From contig NZ_JAGXJW010000045.1 of NCBI RefSeq assembly GCF_019091135.1, positions 1-64,000 of the forward strand: a DNA stretch of 64,000 nt. Direction: 5' to 3'. Position 1 is the stretch's first letter, and each line of letters starts with the position of its first letter. The translations under genes and the position numbers were made by a program. The notes under the pieces are model-generated. The model was not told the DNA's origin. It saw nothing but the letters and a program-made list of their open reading frames with translations, and did not search any database. Shown in pieces: positions 45,272-53,591 of this stretch. This DNA comes from Cohnella sp. GbtcB17 (lineage in GTDB: Bacteria; Bacillota; Bacilli; Paenibacillales; Paenibacillaceae).

Positions 45272-45997
45272 TCAAGCTTGGCCTGCCGTCATCGTCTTCG
45301 CCTTCCTCCGTTGCACCCGTAGCGTTCGGACGTATTCCATCGGCTCGACTTTATATTTATCCTTAAACATTTGCACCAGGTGCCGCGGACTGATCTTGGA
45401 CAATCCGGCGAGCCGCTTGACCGACAGCGGTTCATAGTAGTGCTGCTCGATATACGTCCGCAGATGCTCCAACGCGATATTGAGCTCGTCGCTGGGCTCG
45501 GCCATCCACTCGTTAAATACGCGATGGAGCAACTCCTGGAACAGGAACTGGCTGCGAAAACGCTCGAGTCCGCTCTGGCCCGTCATGCTGCCGTATACGG
45601 CACGGCTCATCGCGGAGAGCGATACCGGCGGGATGCGCAGGGGCTTTCCCGCTTGGGGCATCGGCTGAAGTTCCGCCCGCGATTCGCCGGCCATATCCCG
45701 GCTTCGGTCCCGCATAACGTCGAAGGAAAACAAATAGAGCTCCGTCGTCGCTTCTCCCTCCGGCAAGAGGGTCATCGATGCGCCTGGCTCGGCGACATAG
45801 ATCGTCCCTTCATCGACGCCGAACGCTTGACCGTCGGTCAACAGTACGCCGCGTCCTTCCGTCACCGCAACCAGCGTATAGAATCCCCTGCCTTGCGACA
45901 GGGAAATCCCGGCTTGCGCATTGCTTTTCGCGATTCGCTTCGTTCTTCTAAGCTTGAACCAAAGATGATCGAGCTCTTTCCATCCGTCAGCCTGCAC
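45272..45997 (-). CDS. AraC-family regulator, C-terminally truncated, Fur-controlled
   Basis: A 241-residue protein with a sensor domain (FYTLVAVTEGRGVLLTDG) and the first helix-turn-helix of an AraC domain (LSVKRLAGLSKISPRHLVQMFKDKY). It stops at RVQRRKAKTMTAGQA, just where the linker to the second HTH should begin, so half of the DNA-binding domain is missing. A strong Fur box covers its promoter, as for Btr-type siderophore regulators of Bacillus and Paenibacillus, but no siderophore transport gene is adjacent. It may be a decaying gene or a regulator with altered binding. Confidence 0.8.
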   Translation of the reverse strand: MQADGWKELDHLWFKLRRTKRIAKSNAQAGISLSQGRGFYTLVAVTEGRGVLLTDGQAFGVDEGTIYVAEPGASMTLLPEGEATTELYLFSFDVMRDRSRDMAGESRAELQPMPQAGKPLRIPPVSLSAMSRAVYGSMTGQSGLERFRSQFLFQELLHRVFNEWMAEPSDELNIALEHLRTYIEQHYYEPLSVKRLAGLSKISPRHLVQMFKDKYKVEPMEYVRTLRVQRRKAKTMTAGQA

Positions 45998-46094
45998 GGC
46001 TGCTCCCCTCCTTCGCGTAGCGTCGATCCGTAATCGGAGAAGCGCAGTACATCATCAACTTCCTTTCCGGCACGCCAATTATTCGTTTAGCTCT

Positions 46095-46123
46095 ATTTTA
46101 TTGATAATGATTCTCATTGTCAA
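46095..46123 (-). promoter_or_regulatory. Promoter overlapped by a Fur box
   Basis: The minus strand shows TTGACA, exactly 17 bases, TAAAAT. The plus strand at 46103-46121 reads GATAATGATTCTCATTGTC, matching the 19-bp Fur consensus at 16 positions and covering the -35 box and spacer. Iron-loaded Fur should block this promoter, which drives the truncated AraC gene about 100 bases downstream. Confidence 0.85.
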
Positions 46124-46184
46124 ACCAATTATAACCCGACACGCGATCCGCAGGGTGGACGAACGTCGGGTGAATGAATTCCAA

Positions 46185-46832
46185 TTAAGATACGGCCCAC
46201 TCCATCGCAGATTCCGGCGCTTCGCCGCCGTAACCGAGCCTTGCACGATCGAGAAGCGGATAGTCGTACAGGCGACCTTCGTACACCGTCTCCAACTCGG
46301 CATGCCCTCTAAAATGCTCCGGCGTCACGAGCGCCGACGGCCGTTCCCAGAGCCGCACCCCCGCTTCGCGCAGCGCCTCCGCGACGAATTCCGAACAAAA
46401 ATACGCATCGTCCGCGCCCATCTCGCGACCCATCAGCACGCCGAAAAGTCCGATCAGGTTATAGCTGTACCGCTCCCGCTGACGCTTGAACGCGCCCACC
46501 ACACGGCGCGCCTCCTCGTACTGCCGCTGCGTAACCCGCAGACGCAGCAGCGCGCACCCCGTATTCGGGAAATGCCGGAACGTGCCCGTATAAACGTCCT
46601 CTTCGACAAATCCGCCCGCAAAAGGATTGGTCGGCTTCTTTCGTCCGAAGCTGTAGACCTCGCTCAAATCCGCGCCGAAAACGAGCGAAGCATGATTGTA
46701 GGGCGCAGCCGTGAACCGTTTGATCATCGTGGTGAACAACGTCCCCGTATCGGTCAATAAAATATAAATGCTTTTCTCCCGATGTTCCTTGCGCATTCCC
46801 TCGATCATTTTCGCCCGCTCCCCGCCATTCAT
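46185..46832 (-). CDS. YiiX-like permuted NlpC/P60 (papain-like) protein
   Basis: A 215-residue protein with IYILLTDTGTLFTTMIKRFTAAPYNHASLVFGADL (catalytic His in the NHAS segment) and DDAYFCSEFVAEALREAG (catalytic Cys). The His-before-Cys order is that of the circularly permuted NlpC/P60 group (YiiX/YaeF-like). Members may cleave amide or acyl bonds in peptides or lipids. No signal peptide is visible. The last 100 residues are less conserved. Confidence 0.78.
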   Translation of the reverse strand: MNGGERAKMIEGMRKEHREKSIYILLTDTGTLFTTMIKRFTAAPYNHASLVFGADLSEVYSFGRKKPTNPFAGGFVEEDVYTGTFRHFPNTGCALLRLRVTQRQYEEARRVVGAFKRQRERYSYNLIGLFGVLMGREMGADDAYFCSEFVAEALREAGVRLWERPSALVTPEHFRGHAELETVYEGRLYDYPLLDRARLGYGGEAPESAMEWAVS

Positions 46833-46957
46833 TCTCTATGGCTTTAGCTTATCAAAGCGCCGACGCGCGGAAATCTGGCGCAGGTGCAGTTTGCGGGACA
46901 GACTTTGGTCTTGGAATAAACTGGACTCTGGAGACAACGATCTGCAAAGCAAACGCA

Positions 46958-46993
46958 ACAAAAAGACCCCGCAACCGACAATCGGCTGCGGGG
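46958..46993 (-). terminator. Terminator after nrdF
   Basis: A 12-bp stem with one mismatch (46967-46978 with 46982-46993, loop CAA), followed on the minus strand by TCTTTTTGTTG. It ends the nrdIEF operon. Confidence 0.8.
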
Positions 46994-47016
46994 CGATGCG
47001 CTGACAGATATACGAT

Positions 47017-47976
47017 TTAAAATACGAAGTCTTCGTCGCGAAGCTGCTGCACGTTCGTCGTCCGAACGTAGCCGTTGCCCTTTTTGGAGAAGAAATCGTG
47101 CTGCTTGGTTCGCGTGCTGATGCCGTTCTGGACGATCGGATTGATGTCCTCGTCTTCGAACAGCGGCTCGAGGCCCATGTTCATCATCGCCTTGTTCGCG
47201 TTGTAACGGAGGAACGCCTTCACCTCGCCGGTCAGGCCAAGCGTCTCGTACAGACTCTCGGTATACCGCTCCTCGTTGTCGTGCAGGTAGCGGAGCAGTC
47301 CCTTGAGCGTCTCGTACGCGGCCGTCTGCTCGTCCTCGTCGAGCTTCGCGTAGATCTCTTGGGCCAGCAGGCCGACATAGACGCCGTGGATGCTCTCGTC
47401 GCGCAGGATCAGGTCGATGATCTCGCCGCTGCTCGTCATCTTGCCTTGTCCGGCCAAATAAAGCGGGTAGAAAAAGCCGCTGTAGAACAGGTAGCTCTCG
47501 AGCAGCACCGAAGCGCCCATCGCGAGATACAGATCCTTCGGCGTGTTGATGTTGTTGTAGTATTGGGCGATCGTCTCCGCCTTCGTCTGCAGATGCGGAT
47601 TGCGCTCGACCCAAGCGAACACCTGGTCGATCTCTTCGGTCGTCGCCAGCGTCGTGAAGATGCTGGAGTAGGACTTGGCGTGTATTTGCTCCATCATTGC
47701 CATGAAGCCGAGCACGGCTTTGCGCTGCAAGCCTTCGACATGCTCCAGAATCTTCGGCATGCCCACGCCGCCCTGCACGGTGTCGAGCAGCGTGAGGCCG
47801 CCGAGCACCTTCATGTACAGATCGCGCTCGTCGTCGTTCAGTTCCATCCACGACATCTTGTCGTCGGACAGCGGGATCTCCTCGTCCGTCCAGAACTGCA
47901 TGATGTTCTGGTTCCAGAACATCGCGGAGAAGTCGTCGTCGGGCCGGTTCCAGTTGACCGCCTTGTGCGTTGCCAT
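47017..47976 (-). CDS. nrdF: Class Ib ribonucleotide reductase beta subunit
   Basis: A 319-residue radical-bearing subunit. Metal ligands and the radical site appear in FWTDEEIPLS, the LLDTVQGG-MPKIL region, MEQIHAKSYSSIF, and the later ESYLFYSGFF and DESIHGVYVG blocks. It holds the tyrosyl radical (Mn or Fe cofactor) used by NrdE. ATG 47976 is preferred over 47994 because AAGGAGATTAG precedes it. It follows nrdE after 34 bases. Confidence 0.95.
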   Translation of the reverse strand: MATHKAVNWNRPDDDFSAMFWNQNIMQFWTDEEIPLSDDKMSWMELNDDERDLYMKVLGGLTLLDTVQGGVGMPKILEHVEGLQRKAVLGFMAMMEQIHAKSYSSIFTTLATTEEIDQVFAWVERNPHLQTKAETIAQYYNNINTPKDLYLAMGASVLLESYLFYSGFFYPLYLAGQGKMTSSGEIIDLILRDESIHGVYVGLLAQEIYAKLDEDEQTAAYETLKGLLRYLHDNEERYTESLYETLGLTGEVKAFLRYNANKAMMNMGLEPLFEDEDINPIVQNGISTRTKQHDFFSKKGNGYVRTTNVQQLRDEDFVF

Positions 47977-48010
47977 AGCTCTAATCTCCTTCACATTCGC
48001 CTGCGCCGTC

Positions 48011-50095
48011 TTAGACGGCGCAGGCGATGCATTCTTCGACGGACAGGCGGTTCGTCCGCGTATAGTAGAGGGACTTGAGTCCCAGCTTGTCTGCGTAAAT
48101 GTAGTAGCGGGCCAGCTCGCGCGTCGTCACGTTGCTGTTGACGTGCAGCACGGTCGAGATGCCTTGGTCCACGTGCGCCTGAATCTCCGCGATCAGGTCC
48201 AGCACTTTGAACTGGTCCATCTGATAGGCCGACTTGTAATAGAAGAAGTTGTCCTGGCGCATGAACGGCATCGGATAATACGTCGTCGAGTTCGCATACG
48301 TCCGCGTCTCGATCTGCTCGACGATCGGCATGACGCTTGAAGTCGCGTTCTGTACGTACGAGATGCTCTGCGTCGGCGCGATCGCGAGACGGTAAGCATG
48401 GTACAGACCGTGCTTCATGACGTCGGCCTTCAGCTGCGCCCAATCCTGCCGCGTCGGGATCGCGATGCCGGCGAACAGCTCCTTGACCTTGTCCGTATGC
48501 GGCGTGTAGTCGATCTCCGTATAACGGTCAAAGTATGTGCCTTTGGCATACTCGGATTTCTCGAAGCCGTCGAACGTGATGCCCGATTTTTTCGCGATAT
48601 CCATGCTCTTCTCGATCGAGTGGAAGTTGATGCTCATGAAAAACGTGCGGGCGAAATCCTTCGCCTCTTCGCTCTCGTAGGCAATCTTGTTTTTCGCGAG
48701 ATAGCCGTGCAGGTTCATCGCGCCGAGGCCGATGGAGTGCAGCTCGCGGTTCGCCTTGGCGACGCCCGGCGCGTTGGCGACGGTCGTCATGTCGCTCACG
48801 GCGGTCAGGGCCATGACGCCCTCATGGACCGATTCCTTGATCTTCTTGTGCTCCATGACGTTCGCGATGTTCAGCGAAGCCAGGTTGCAGCTGATGTCTC
48901 GGCGGATGACGTCAGGCCGGCCATAGTCGCCGATCTCGCTCGTCTCCTGCAGCTGGAAGATCTCCGTGCACAGGTTCGACATCTTGATGGAGCCGATATC
49001 CTTCAGCGCGTGGTTTTTGTTCGCGTTGGAGCGGTTCATGATGTATGGGTAGCCGGACTCGAGCTGCGTCGTCGCGATCTTGACGAGCATGTCGCGGGCG
49101 GTCATGATCGCCTTCTTTTTCACCCGGTCGTCCGCGAGCAGCGTGTCGTACATCTCGTCGAGGTCCATGTCGTCGAGATGTGTGCCGTATGCCTTGAATA
49201 CCGTGTACGGCGCGAAGACGTGCAGCGGCTTGTTCTCTTCTGCCAGCTTGTAGAACTTCGACGGCACGATCAGGCCGATCGACAGCGTCTTGAGGCGCGT
49301 CTTCTCGTCGGCGTTGATCTTCTTGCTGTCGAGGAACTCCATGACGTCCCAGCCGAAAATGTTGTAGTAGCCGGCGCCGGAGCCCTTGCGCTGACCCATC
49401 TGGTCGGCGTAGGAGAAGGCGTCTTCCATCAGCTTGAGCACGGGCATGATGCCCTTCGCGGCGCCCTCGACGCCCTTGATGCTCTCGCCGCGTCCGCGCA
49501 GCTTGGACAGGTTGACGGCGACGCCGCCGCCGATCTTGGACAGCTGCATGCAGGTGCCGAGCACATGGTTGATCGAATTGAGCGCGTCGTCCATCTCCAG
49601 CAGGAAGCAGGATACCATCTCGCCGCGGCGGCTCTTGCCCGCGTTCAGGAAGGTCGGCGTCGCCGGCTGCACGCGCTGCTCCATCATCGCCTGCGCCAGC
49701 AGGTGCGCCGTATTGACGTCGCCGCGTCCCAGATGCAGCGCGACGATCGCGACGCGGTCCGGGTAGTGCTCCAGATAGATGCTGCGGTCGTTGCTCTTCA
49801 CCGCGTAATCGGTGTAGAACTTCGAAGCCGCCATATAGGAAGGAAATTTAAAGTCGTAGCCGTGCGCAACCCGGTATACCTCTTCGACTTCGTGCTCCTT
49901 GTACTTCGCGAACACGTCCTCGTAATAGTCGTTCTCGATCATATAATGAACCTTGGACAGATGCCCCGTGAACGACAGGCTGCGCTGCTTCACTTCTTCC
50001 ATAAACGCATCGACGGCCTCCAGATCCTTGTCCAGTTGAAAAAATCCGTCAGCGTCGCGCTGCATCAGCAGGTTGTTCAATTCAATATGCCGCAA
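48011..50095 (-). CDS. nrdE: Class Ib ribonucleotide reductase alpha subunit
   Basis: A 694-residue catalytic subunit with no N-terminal ATP cone, as expected for class Ib. Active-site and allosteric blocks include NAGKSRRGEMVSCFLLEMDD, GGGVAVNLSKLRGRGESI, the NLCTEIFQL Cys/Glu region and PTQSISYVQNATSSVMPI. The C-terminal ECIACAV holds the CxxC pair reduced by NrdH or thioredoxin. Translation starts at TTG with GGGAGGTGA just upstream; the start overlaps nrdI by 14 bases. It reduces ribonucleoside diphosphates for DNA synthesis. Confidence 0.96.
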   Translation of the reverse strand: MRHIELNNLLMQRDADGFFQLDKDLEAVDAFMEEVKQRSLSFTGHLSKVHYMIENDYYEDVFAKYKEHEVEEVYRVAHGYDFKFPSYMAASKFYTDYAVKSNDRSIYLEHYPDRVAIVALHLGRGDVNTAHLLAQAMMEQRVQPATPTFLNAGKSRRGEMVSCFLLEMDDALNSINHVLGTCMQLSKIGGGVAVNLSKLRGRGESIKGVEGAAKGIMPVLKLMEDAFSYADQMGQRKGSGAGYYNIFGWDVMEFLDSKKINADEKTRLKTLSIGLIVPSKFYKLAEENKPLHVFAPYTVFKAYGTHLDDMDLDEMYDTLLADDRVKKKAIMTARDMLVKIATTQLESGYPYIMNRSNANKNHALKDIGSIKMSNLCTEIFQLQETSEIGDYGRPDVIRRDISCNLASLNIANVMEHKKIKESVHEGVMALTAVSDMTTVANAPGVAKANRELHSIGLGAMNLHGYLAKNKIAYESEEAKDFARTFFMSINFHSIEKSMDIAKKSGITFDGFEKSEYAKGTYFDRYTEIDYTPHTDKVKELFAGIAIPTRQDWAQLKADVMKHGLYHAYRLAIAPTQSISYVQNATSSVMPIVEQIETRTYANSTTYYPMPFMRQDNFFYYKSAYQMDQFKVLDLIAEIQAHVDQGISTVLHVNSNVTTRELARYYIYADKLGLKSLYYTRTNRLSVEECIACAV

Positions 50096-50441
50096 CTGCG
50101 CTCACCTCCCGCTTGAAATTGTCGACGTCGCGCTGCGTGCCCGACAGTTCGAACTTGTAAAGCACCGGCACCCCGTACCGCTCCGAGATCGTGTCCGCGC
50201 TCTTCGCGAAGCTGTCGCCCCAATTGCGGTTGCCGCTGGCCGATACGCCGATCATCTTGCTTGCGTTGCGCTCCAGGAAGGAGACCACGTTGTCCGGCAC
50301 CTGCCCGAATCCGGTCGTGTAGGTCACGAGGACGAACGGCTCGTCCAACGTCTCGTTTCCGTCGATCGGCACCGCCGGCAGATTCAGCTTGTTAATGAAC
50401 CTCCGAACGTTTCCCGTCTTCGATGCGTATGCGATCAGCAT
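50082..50441 (-). CDS. nrdI: NrdI flavodoxin-like protein
   Basis: A 119-residue flavodoxin-fold protein beginning MLIAYASKTGNVRRFINKL, an FMN-binding start typical of NrdI, with LVTYTTGFGQVPDNV and GVSASGNRNWGDSFAKSADTI. It supplies oxidant for assembly of the Mn-tyrosyl radical of NrdF. ATG 50441 follows CAGGAGGG; a longer frame to 50546 lacks support. It is the first gene of nrdIEF, with a leader of about 240 bases from the promoter. Confidence 0.95.
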   Translation of the reverse strand: MLIAYASKTGNVRRFINKLNLPAVPIDGNETLDEPFVLVTYTTGFGQVPDNVVSFLERNASKMIGVSASGNRNWGDSFAKSADTISERYGVPVLYKFELSGTQRDVDNFKREVSAVAAY

Positions 50442-50688
50442 GGCGCAACCCTCCTGAATTGTTGAAAATATGTAATAAATTTGAAGAAACGGCGCGCAGA
50501 ATTCCGCTATTCGGGCACCCCGAAAAAGCTTTCGCCAATGCTGCAATGCAGCCTTCGAAAACCCGCCGAATATCCTGTTGTTCGAACCCTCCGGCGCTGA
50601 CTGGCCGGGTCAACCTATCGTCATTTTCCGCTACCGTTTATTAACCAGCGGCCGCGGAGTTTAAACCGATATGTTGAGGACATTTATA

Positions 50689-50717
50689 AATTTATATCAA
50701 TATATTGTGGCTGTCAA
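50689..50717 (-). promoter_or_regulatory. nrdIEF promoter with NrdR-like box
   Basis: On the minus strand TTGACA (50717-50712) is followed by CCACAATATATTGATA (50710-50695), close to the NrdR box ACACWATATATWGTGT, and then TATAAA or TAAATT as the -10 box (15- or 17-base spacing). A weaker AT core lies exactly 31 bases downstream (50672-50669), the spacing known for paired NrdR boxes. The rest of the 50442-50912 gap is leader and the next terminator; no riboswitch was recognised. Confidence 0.6.
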
Positions 50718-50810
50718 TCCATGGAGCGGCCTAAAATTTATGGACTGCCGGCAGGAATTCGCAAAACCCGCGCCCCGTAAGGGCTGCGGTCGATTGGGGC
50801 CGACTCGCAA

Positions 50811-50847
50811 AAAAACGGCGGGCCGAAAATTGACGGCGCCGGCCCGC
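50811..50847 (-). terminator. Terminator after the AraC gene at 50913
   Basis: Stem GCGGGCCG with CGGCCCGC (50818-50825 and 50840-50847), followed on the minus strand by CCGTTTTTTTGCG. Confidence 0.75.
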
Positions 50848-50912
50848 TTCTACTACATATAGGGGGAGTTCTTGTCCGATTTGTCAAGGGATTGTTTTCG
50901 AATTTTCCGCCG

Positions 50913-51812
50913 TCAATTGCGCATCCGCTGCCTGAACTCTTTGGGCGAATGCTGGTTGTGCCGCTTGAACAATTTGTAGAACTGCGCCATGTTCCAGATG
51001 CCCACCTCGAAGCTAACCTCCATAATGCTGAGGTCGGTCGTGAGCAGCAGGCGCTCCGCTTTTTTGATCCGGTTGTAGTTAACGTAGTCCACGAACGGGA
51101 TGCCCATCGTCCGCTTGAACGTCTTGATGAAATGGTGGTAGCTCATGCCCAGCAGGCGGCGCACGTCGTCCACCGCGATCTTCTCCCCGAGGCGGCTTTC
51201 AACATAATCGAGCACGGGCCGCATCCGCACGATGCCGGCCTCCTCGGTGCCGCGCAGCATCCCGCGGTCGTCCCCGCGCAGCAGCAGGAGCAGCAGGCGC
51301 TTGATCGAAGCGCTGACGGCGATCTCGTAACCCGTCCTCCCGCTGTACGTCTCATCGTAGATCTCCGCGATCAGCGCATGGGCCTCCGCTCTGGCGGCCG
51401 GATTGACTTCGAATATGTAGTTCAGGTCCTCGAGCGGACCGGTCAGCTCCGAAAAATGATGCAGGTACGGCAAGATGCTCTGGTCAAAATGCCGCACGAG
51501 ATCGACCTGGAATACGATATATCGCACGGTCTCGCCATGCGCGCTCCAGGTCCGGTGCGGCCGGGAGGAGCCGATCACCATCACGTCCCCGGGACCGAGC
51601 GTCGTCAGCGACGTCATCGTCTGCACCTCGAGACCGCCCTCCAGAATCGCCAGAAACTCCACTTCTTTATGATAATGCCAGGGCCAGGCATCCGTTGGCC
51701 TGCGAAGCCGCTGAACGCCTCGAAGCTCCCATACTTTGAGGAACAACAGCGGGTTCTGGTATACGACTTTTTCGTTCACCGCAGCGGTGTGCGTATCGAT
51801 GGCGTTCGGCAT
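50913..51812 (-). CDS. AraC-family regulator (ThuA-linked)
   Basis: A 299-residue regulator with a cupin sensor domain (WHYHKEVEFLAILEGGLEVQ, LGPGDVMVIGSSRPHRT) and a complete C-terminal AraC domain (LGMSYHHFIKTFKRTMG ... MAQFYKLFKRHNQHSPKEFRQ). It is transcribed divergently from the ThuA-domain gene, so it probably controls that gene in response to a sugar. GAGGTGA precedes the ATG. Confidence 0.9.
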   Translation of the reverse strand: MPNAIDTHTAAVNEKVVYQNPLLFLKVWELRGVQRLRRPTDAWPWHYHKEVEFLAILEGGLEVQTMTSLTTLGPGDVMVIGSSRPHRTWSAHGETVRYIVFQVDLVRHFDQSILPYLHHFSELTGPLEDLNYIFEVNPAARAEAHALIAEIYDETYSGRTGYEIAVSASIKRLLLLLLRGDDRGMLRGTEEAGIVRMRPVLDYVESRLGEKIAVDDVRRLLGMSYHHFIKTFKRTMGIPFVDYVNYNRIKKAERLLLTTDLSIMEVSFEVGIWNMAQFYKLFKRHNQHSPKEFRQRMRN

Positions 51813-51968
51813 CTTCTATCGTTCACCTCATTAATAGCTTCATCAAGCAGTATAACACTTTTGAATACAAATGAATTAAGATCAGACATATTCCGGCAAG
51901 CCCGGATTGACTATACTGATAACAAGAAAGCATAAACATGAAACTAAAGATCGGGAGGCTTCAGCCAA

Positions 51969-52706
51969 ATGACACAACGCATCAGAGTTACCGTATGGAA
52001 CGAAAATCGCCACGAACAAACGAACGAAAAGGTACGCGAGGTGTATCCGGAAGGCATTCACGCCGCGATCGGACAGGGTCTCGGAACGCAGGACTTCGAA
52101 GTCCGCTATGCGACGCTCGACCAGGACGGAGAGCACGGCCTGTCCGAACAATTGCTGAGCGAGACGGACGTGCTGTTCTGGTGGGGGCATATGGCGCACG
52201 GCGACGTCAAGGACGAGATCGTCGATCGCGTCCATGCCCGCGTGCTGCGCGGCATGGGACTCATCGTGCTGCACTCCGGCCACTTCTCCAAAATTTTCAA
52301 GAAGCTGATGGGTACGTCCTGCGACCTCAAGTGGCGCGAAGCCGACGAGAACGAGCGCATCTGGGTCGTCGCGCCGAACCATCCGATCGCCGAAGGCATC
52401 GGCGAGTACATCGATCTTCCCGCGGAAGAAATGTACGGCGAGCACTTCGACATCCCCGCGCCGGACGAGCTGGTCATGGTGAGCTGGTTCGAGGGCGGCG
52501 AAGTGTTCCGCAGCGGCTGCACGTTCCACCGCGGCCAGGGCAAGATTTTTTATTTCCGCCCGGGTCATGAGACGTACCCGACCTACTACAACGAGCAGAT
52601 TCGCCGCGTGCTCGGCAATGCCGCCAAGTGGGCCGCGCCTTCGACACGCGAATACCCGAAGTACGGCAACCACAAGCCGCTCGAAGCGATCAAGCCGAAG
52701 TCCTGA
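51969..52706 (+). CDS. ThuA domain protein (trehalose-utilisation type)
   Basis: A 245-residue protein with a class I glutamine-amidotransferase-like fold. Visible ThuA features are [65 protein letters not shown] and [17 protein letters not shown]. ThuA proteins act in trehalose and related disaccharide use in rhizobia; the chemistry is not settled. GGGAGG is about 11 bases before the ATG. It has its own terminator and a divergent AraC partner. Confidence 0.9.
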   Translation: MTQRIRVTVWNENRHEQTNEKVREVYPEGIHAAIGQGLGTQDFEVRYATLDQDGEHGLSEQLLSETDVLFWWGHMAHGDVKDEIVDRVHARVLRGMGLIVLHSGHFSKIFKKLMGTSCDLKWREADENERIWVVAPNHPIAEGIGEYIDLPAEEMYGEHFDIPAPDELVMVSWFEGGEVFRSGCTFHRGQGKIFYFRPGHETYPTYYNEQIRRVLGNAAKWAAPSTREYPKYGNHKPLEAIKPKS

Positions 52707-52731
52707 TCGCCCGTCCGCGTCATACGACCGC

Positions 52732-52766
52732 AGCCTCGCCGGTTCTCGCCGGCGAGGCTGTTTTTT
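52732..52766 (+). terminator. Terminator after the ThuA gene
   Basis: An 11-bp stem (AGCCTCGCCGG with CCGGCGAGGCT, loop TTCTCG) followed by G and T6. Confidence 0.9.
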
Positions 52767-52799
52767 CTCGTTCGCAGGCTGGCCCTCTCTTCCCTTCCC

Positions 52800-52828
52800 T
52801 TCACTGACGCGGGCAACTGCGGTACAAT
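52800..52828 (+). promoter_or_regulatory. Promoter of mqnB-mqnD
   Basis: TTCACT, exactly 17 bases, TACAAT, ending 43 bases before the mqnB start. Confidence 0.5.
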
Positions 52829-52871
52829 AGATCGATGCCTCCGTAACGGGACATGAACGCCATGGGACGAA

Positions 52872-53591
52872 ATGGAGATGAACCACTTGCCGGAACTGAC
52901 GGAGCAATCCGCGCAAAAAGAAAAGACGGGACTTCGCGCCGAAGCGCGCGTGCTTGTCATGACGGCGGTAGAGGCGGAACGCGATGCGGTGCTCCGCGGC
53001 CTGAACGGCGACAGCCGCTTCGACGTGCGGCTGTGCGGCGTCGGACCGGCGAGCGCGGCCGCACGCACGGCCGCCGCGCTCGGAGACGGCGAAGACTGGA
53101 CGCTCGTCGTGAGCGCCGGCATCGCGGGCGGGTACCCCGAGCTGGCGCCCGTGGGGACGCTCGCGGTCGGCACCGCCTCCATCGCCGCCGATCTCGGCGT
53201 CGAGACGGCGGACGGCTTCGCCTCGGTCGACGAGCTCGGCTTCGGCGCTTCCGCGCTCGAAGCCGACGCTGCGCTCGCCGAAGCGCTGCTGCAGGCGCTG
53301 AACCGCGCCGGACTGGTCGCCGCCTCGGGTCCGATCGTGACCGCGTCCACGGCGACCGGCACGTCCGCTACGGCGGCCGTCCGGTCCGCGCGCGTGCCCG
53401 GCGCCGTAGCCGAGGGCATGGAAGGCTACGGCGTAGCTGTCGCGGCTTCCTATGCGGACAAGCCGTTTATCGAATTGCGCGCGATCTCGAACGCGGTCGG
53501 TCCGCGGGATCGCGACGCTTGGCGCATCGGCGACGCGCTGGCCGCGCTGTCCGCCGCATTCGCCATTATGAAGGAGGTCGAGCTCGCTTGA
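52872..53591 (+). CDS. mqnB: Futalosine hydrolase
   Basis: A 239-residue nucleosidase of the phosphorylase/MTA-SAH nucleosidase fold. Blocks include VLVMTAVEAERDAVLRGL, VVSAGIAGGYPELAPVGTLAVG and AEGMEGYGVAVAASYADKPFIELRAISNAVGPRDRDAW, the last resembling the substrate-binding end of MqnB. It splits futalosine into hypoxanthine and dehypoxanthine futalosine in the alternative menaquinone route. The start is uncertain (ATG 52872 or 52878; no ideal ribosome site). The downstream neighbour mqnD confirms the pathway. Confidence 0.88.
   Translation: MEMNHLPELTEQSAQKEKTGLRAEARVLVMTAVEAERDAVLRGLNGDSRFDVRLCGVGPASAAARTAAALGDGEDWTLVVSAGIAGGYPELAPVGTLAVGTASIAADLGVETADGFASVDELGFGASALEADAALAEALLQALNRAGLVAASGPIVTASTATGTSATAAVRSARVPGAVAEGMEGYGVAVAASYADKPFIELRAISNAVGPRDRDAWRIGDALAALSAAFAIMKEVELA

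Noticed and set aside
46844-47851. Long minus-strand frame across nrdF
   Set aside because: It is in the wrong frame relative to clear NrdF motifs and is Arg/Gly-rich, as expected for a shadow frame in GC-rich DNA.
48398-50116. 572-residue plus-strand frame opposite nrdE
   Set aside because: Antisense shadow of a highly conserved gene; composition (many Val, Arg, His, Asp) is that of reversed GC-rich codons.
50442-50690. Cobalamin or other riboswitch in the nrdI leader
   Set aside because: No conserved B12-box, purine or other known riboswitch core was found; the operon is class Ib, which does not need B12.
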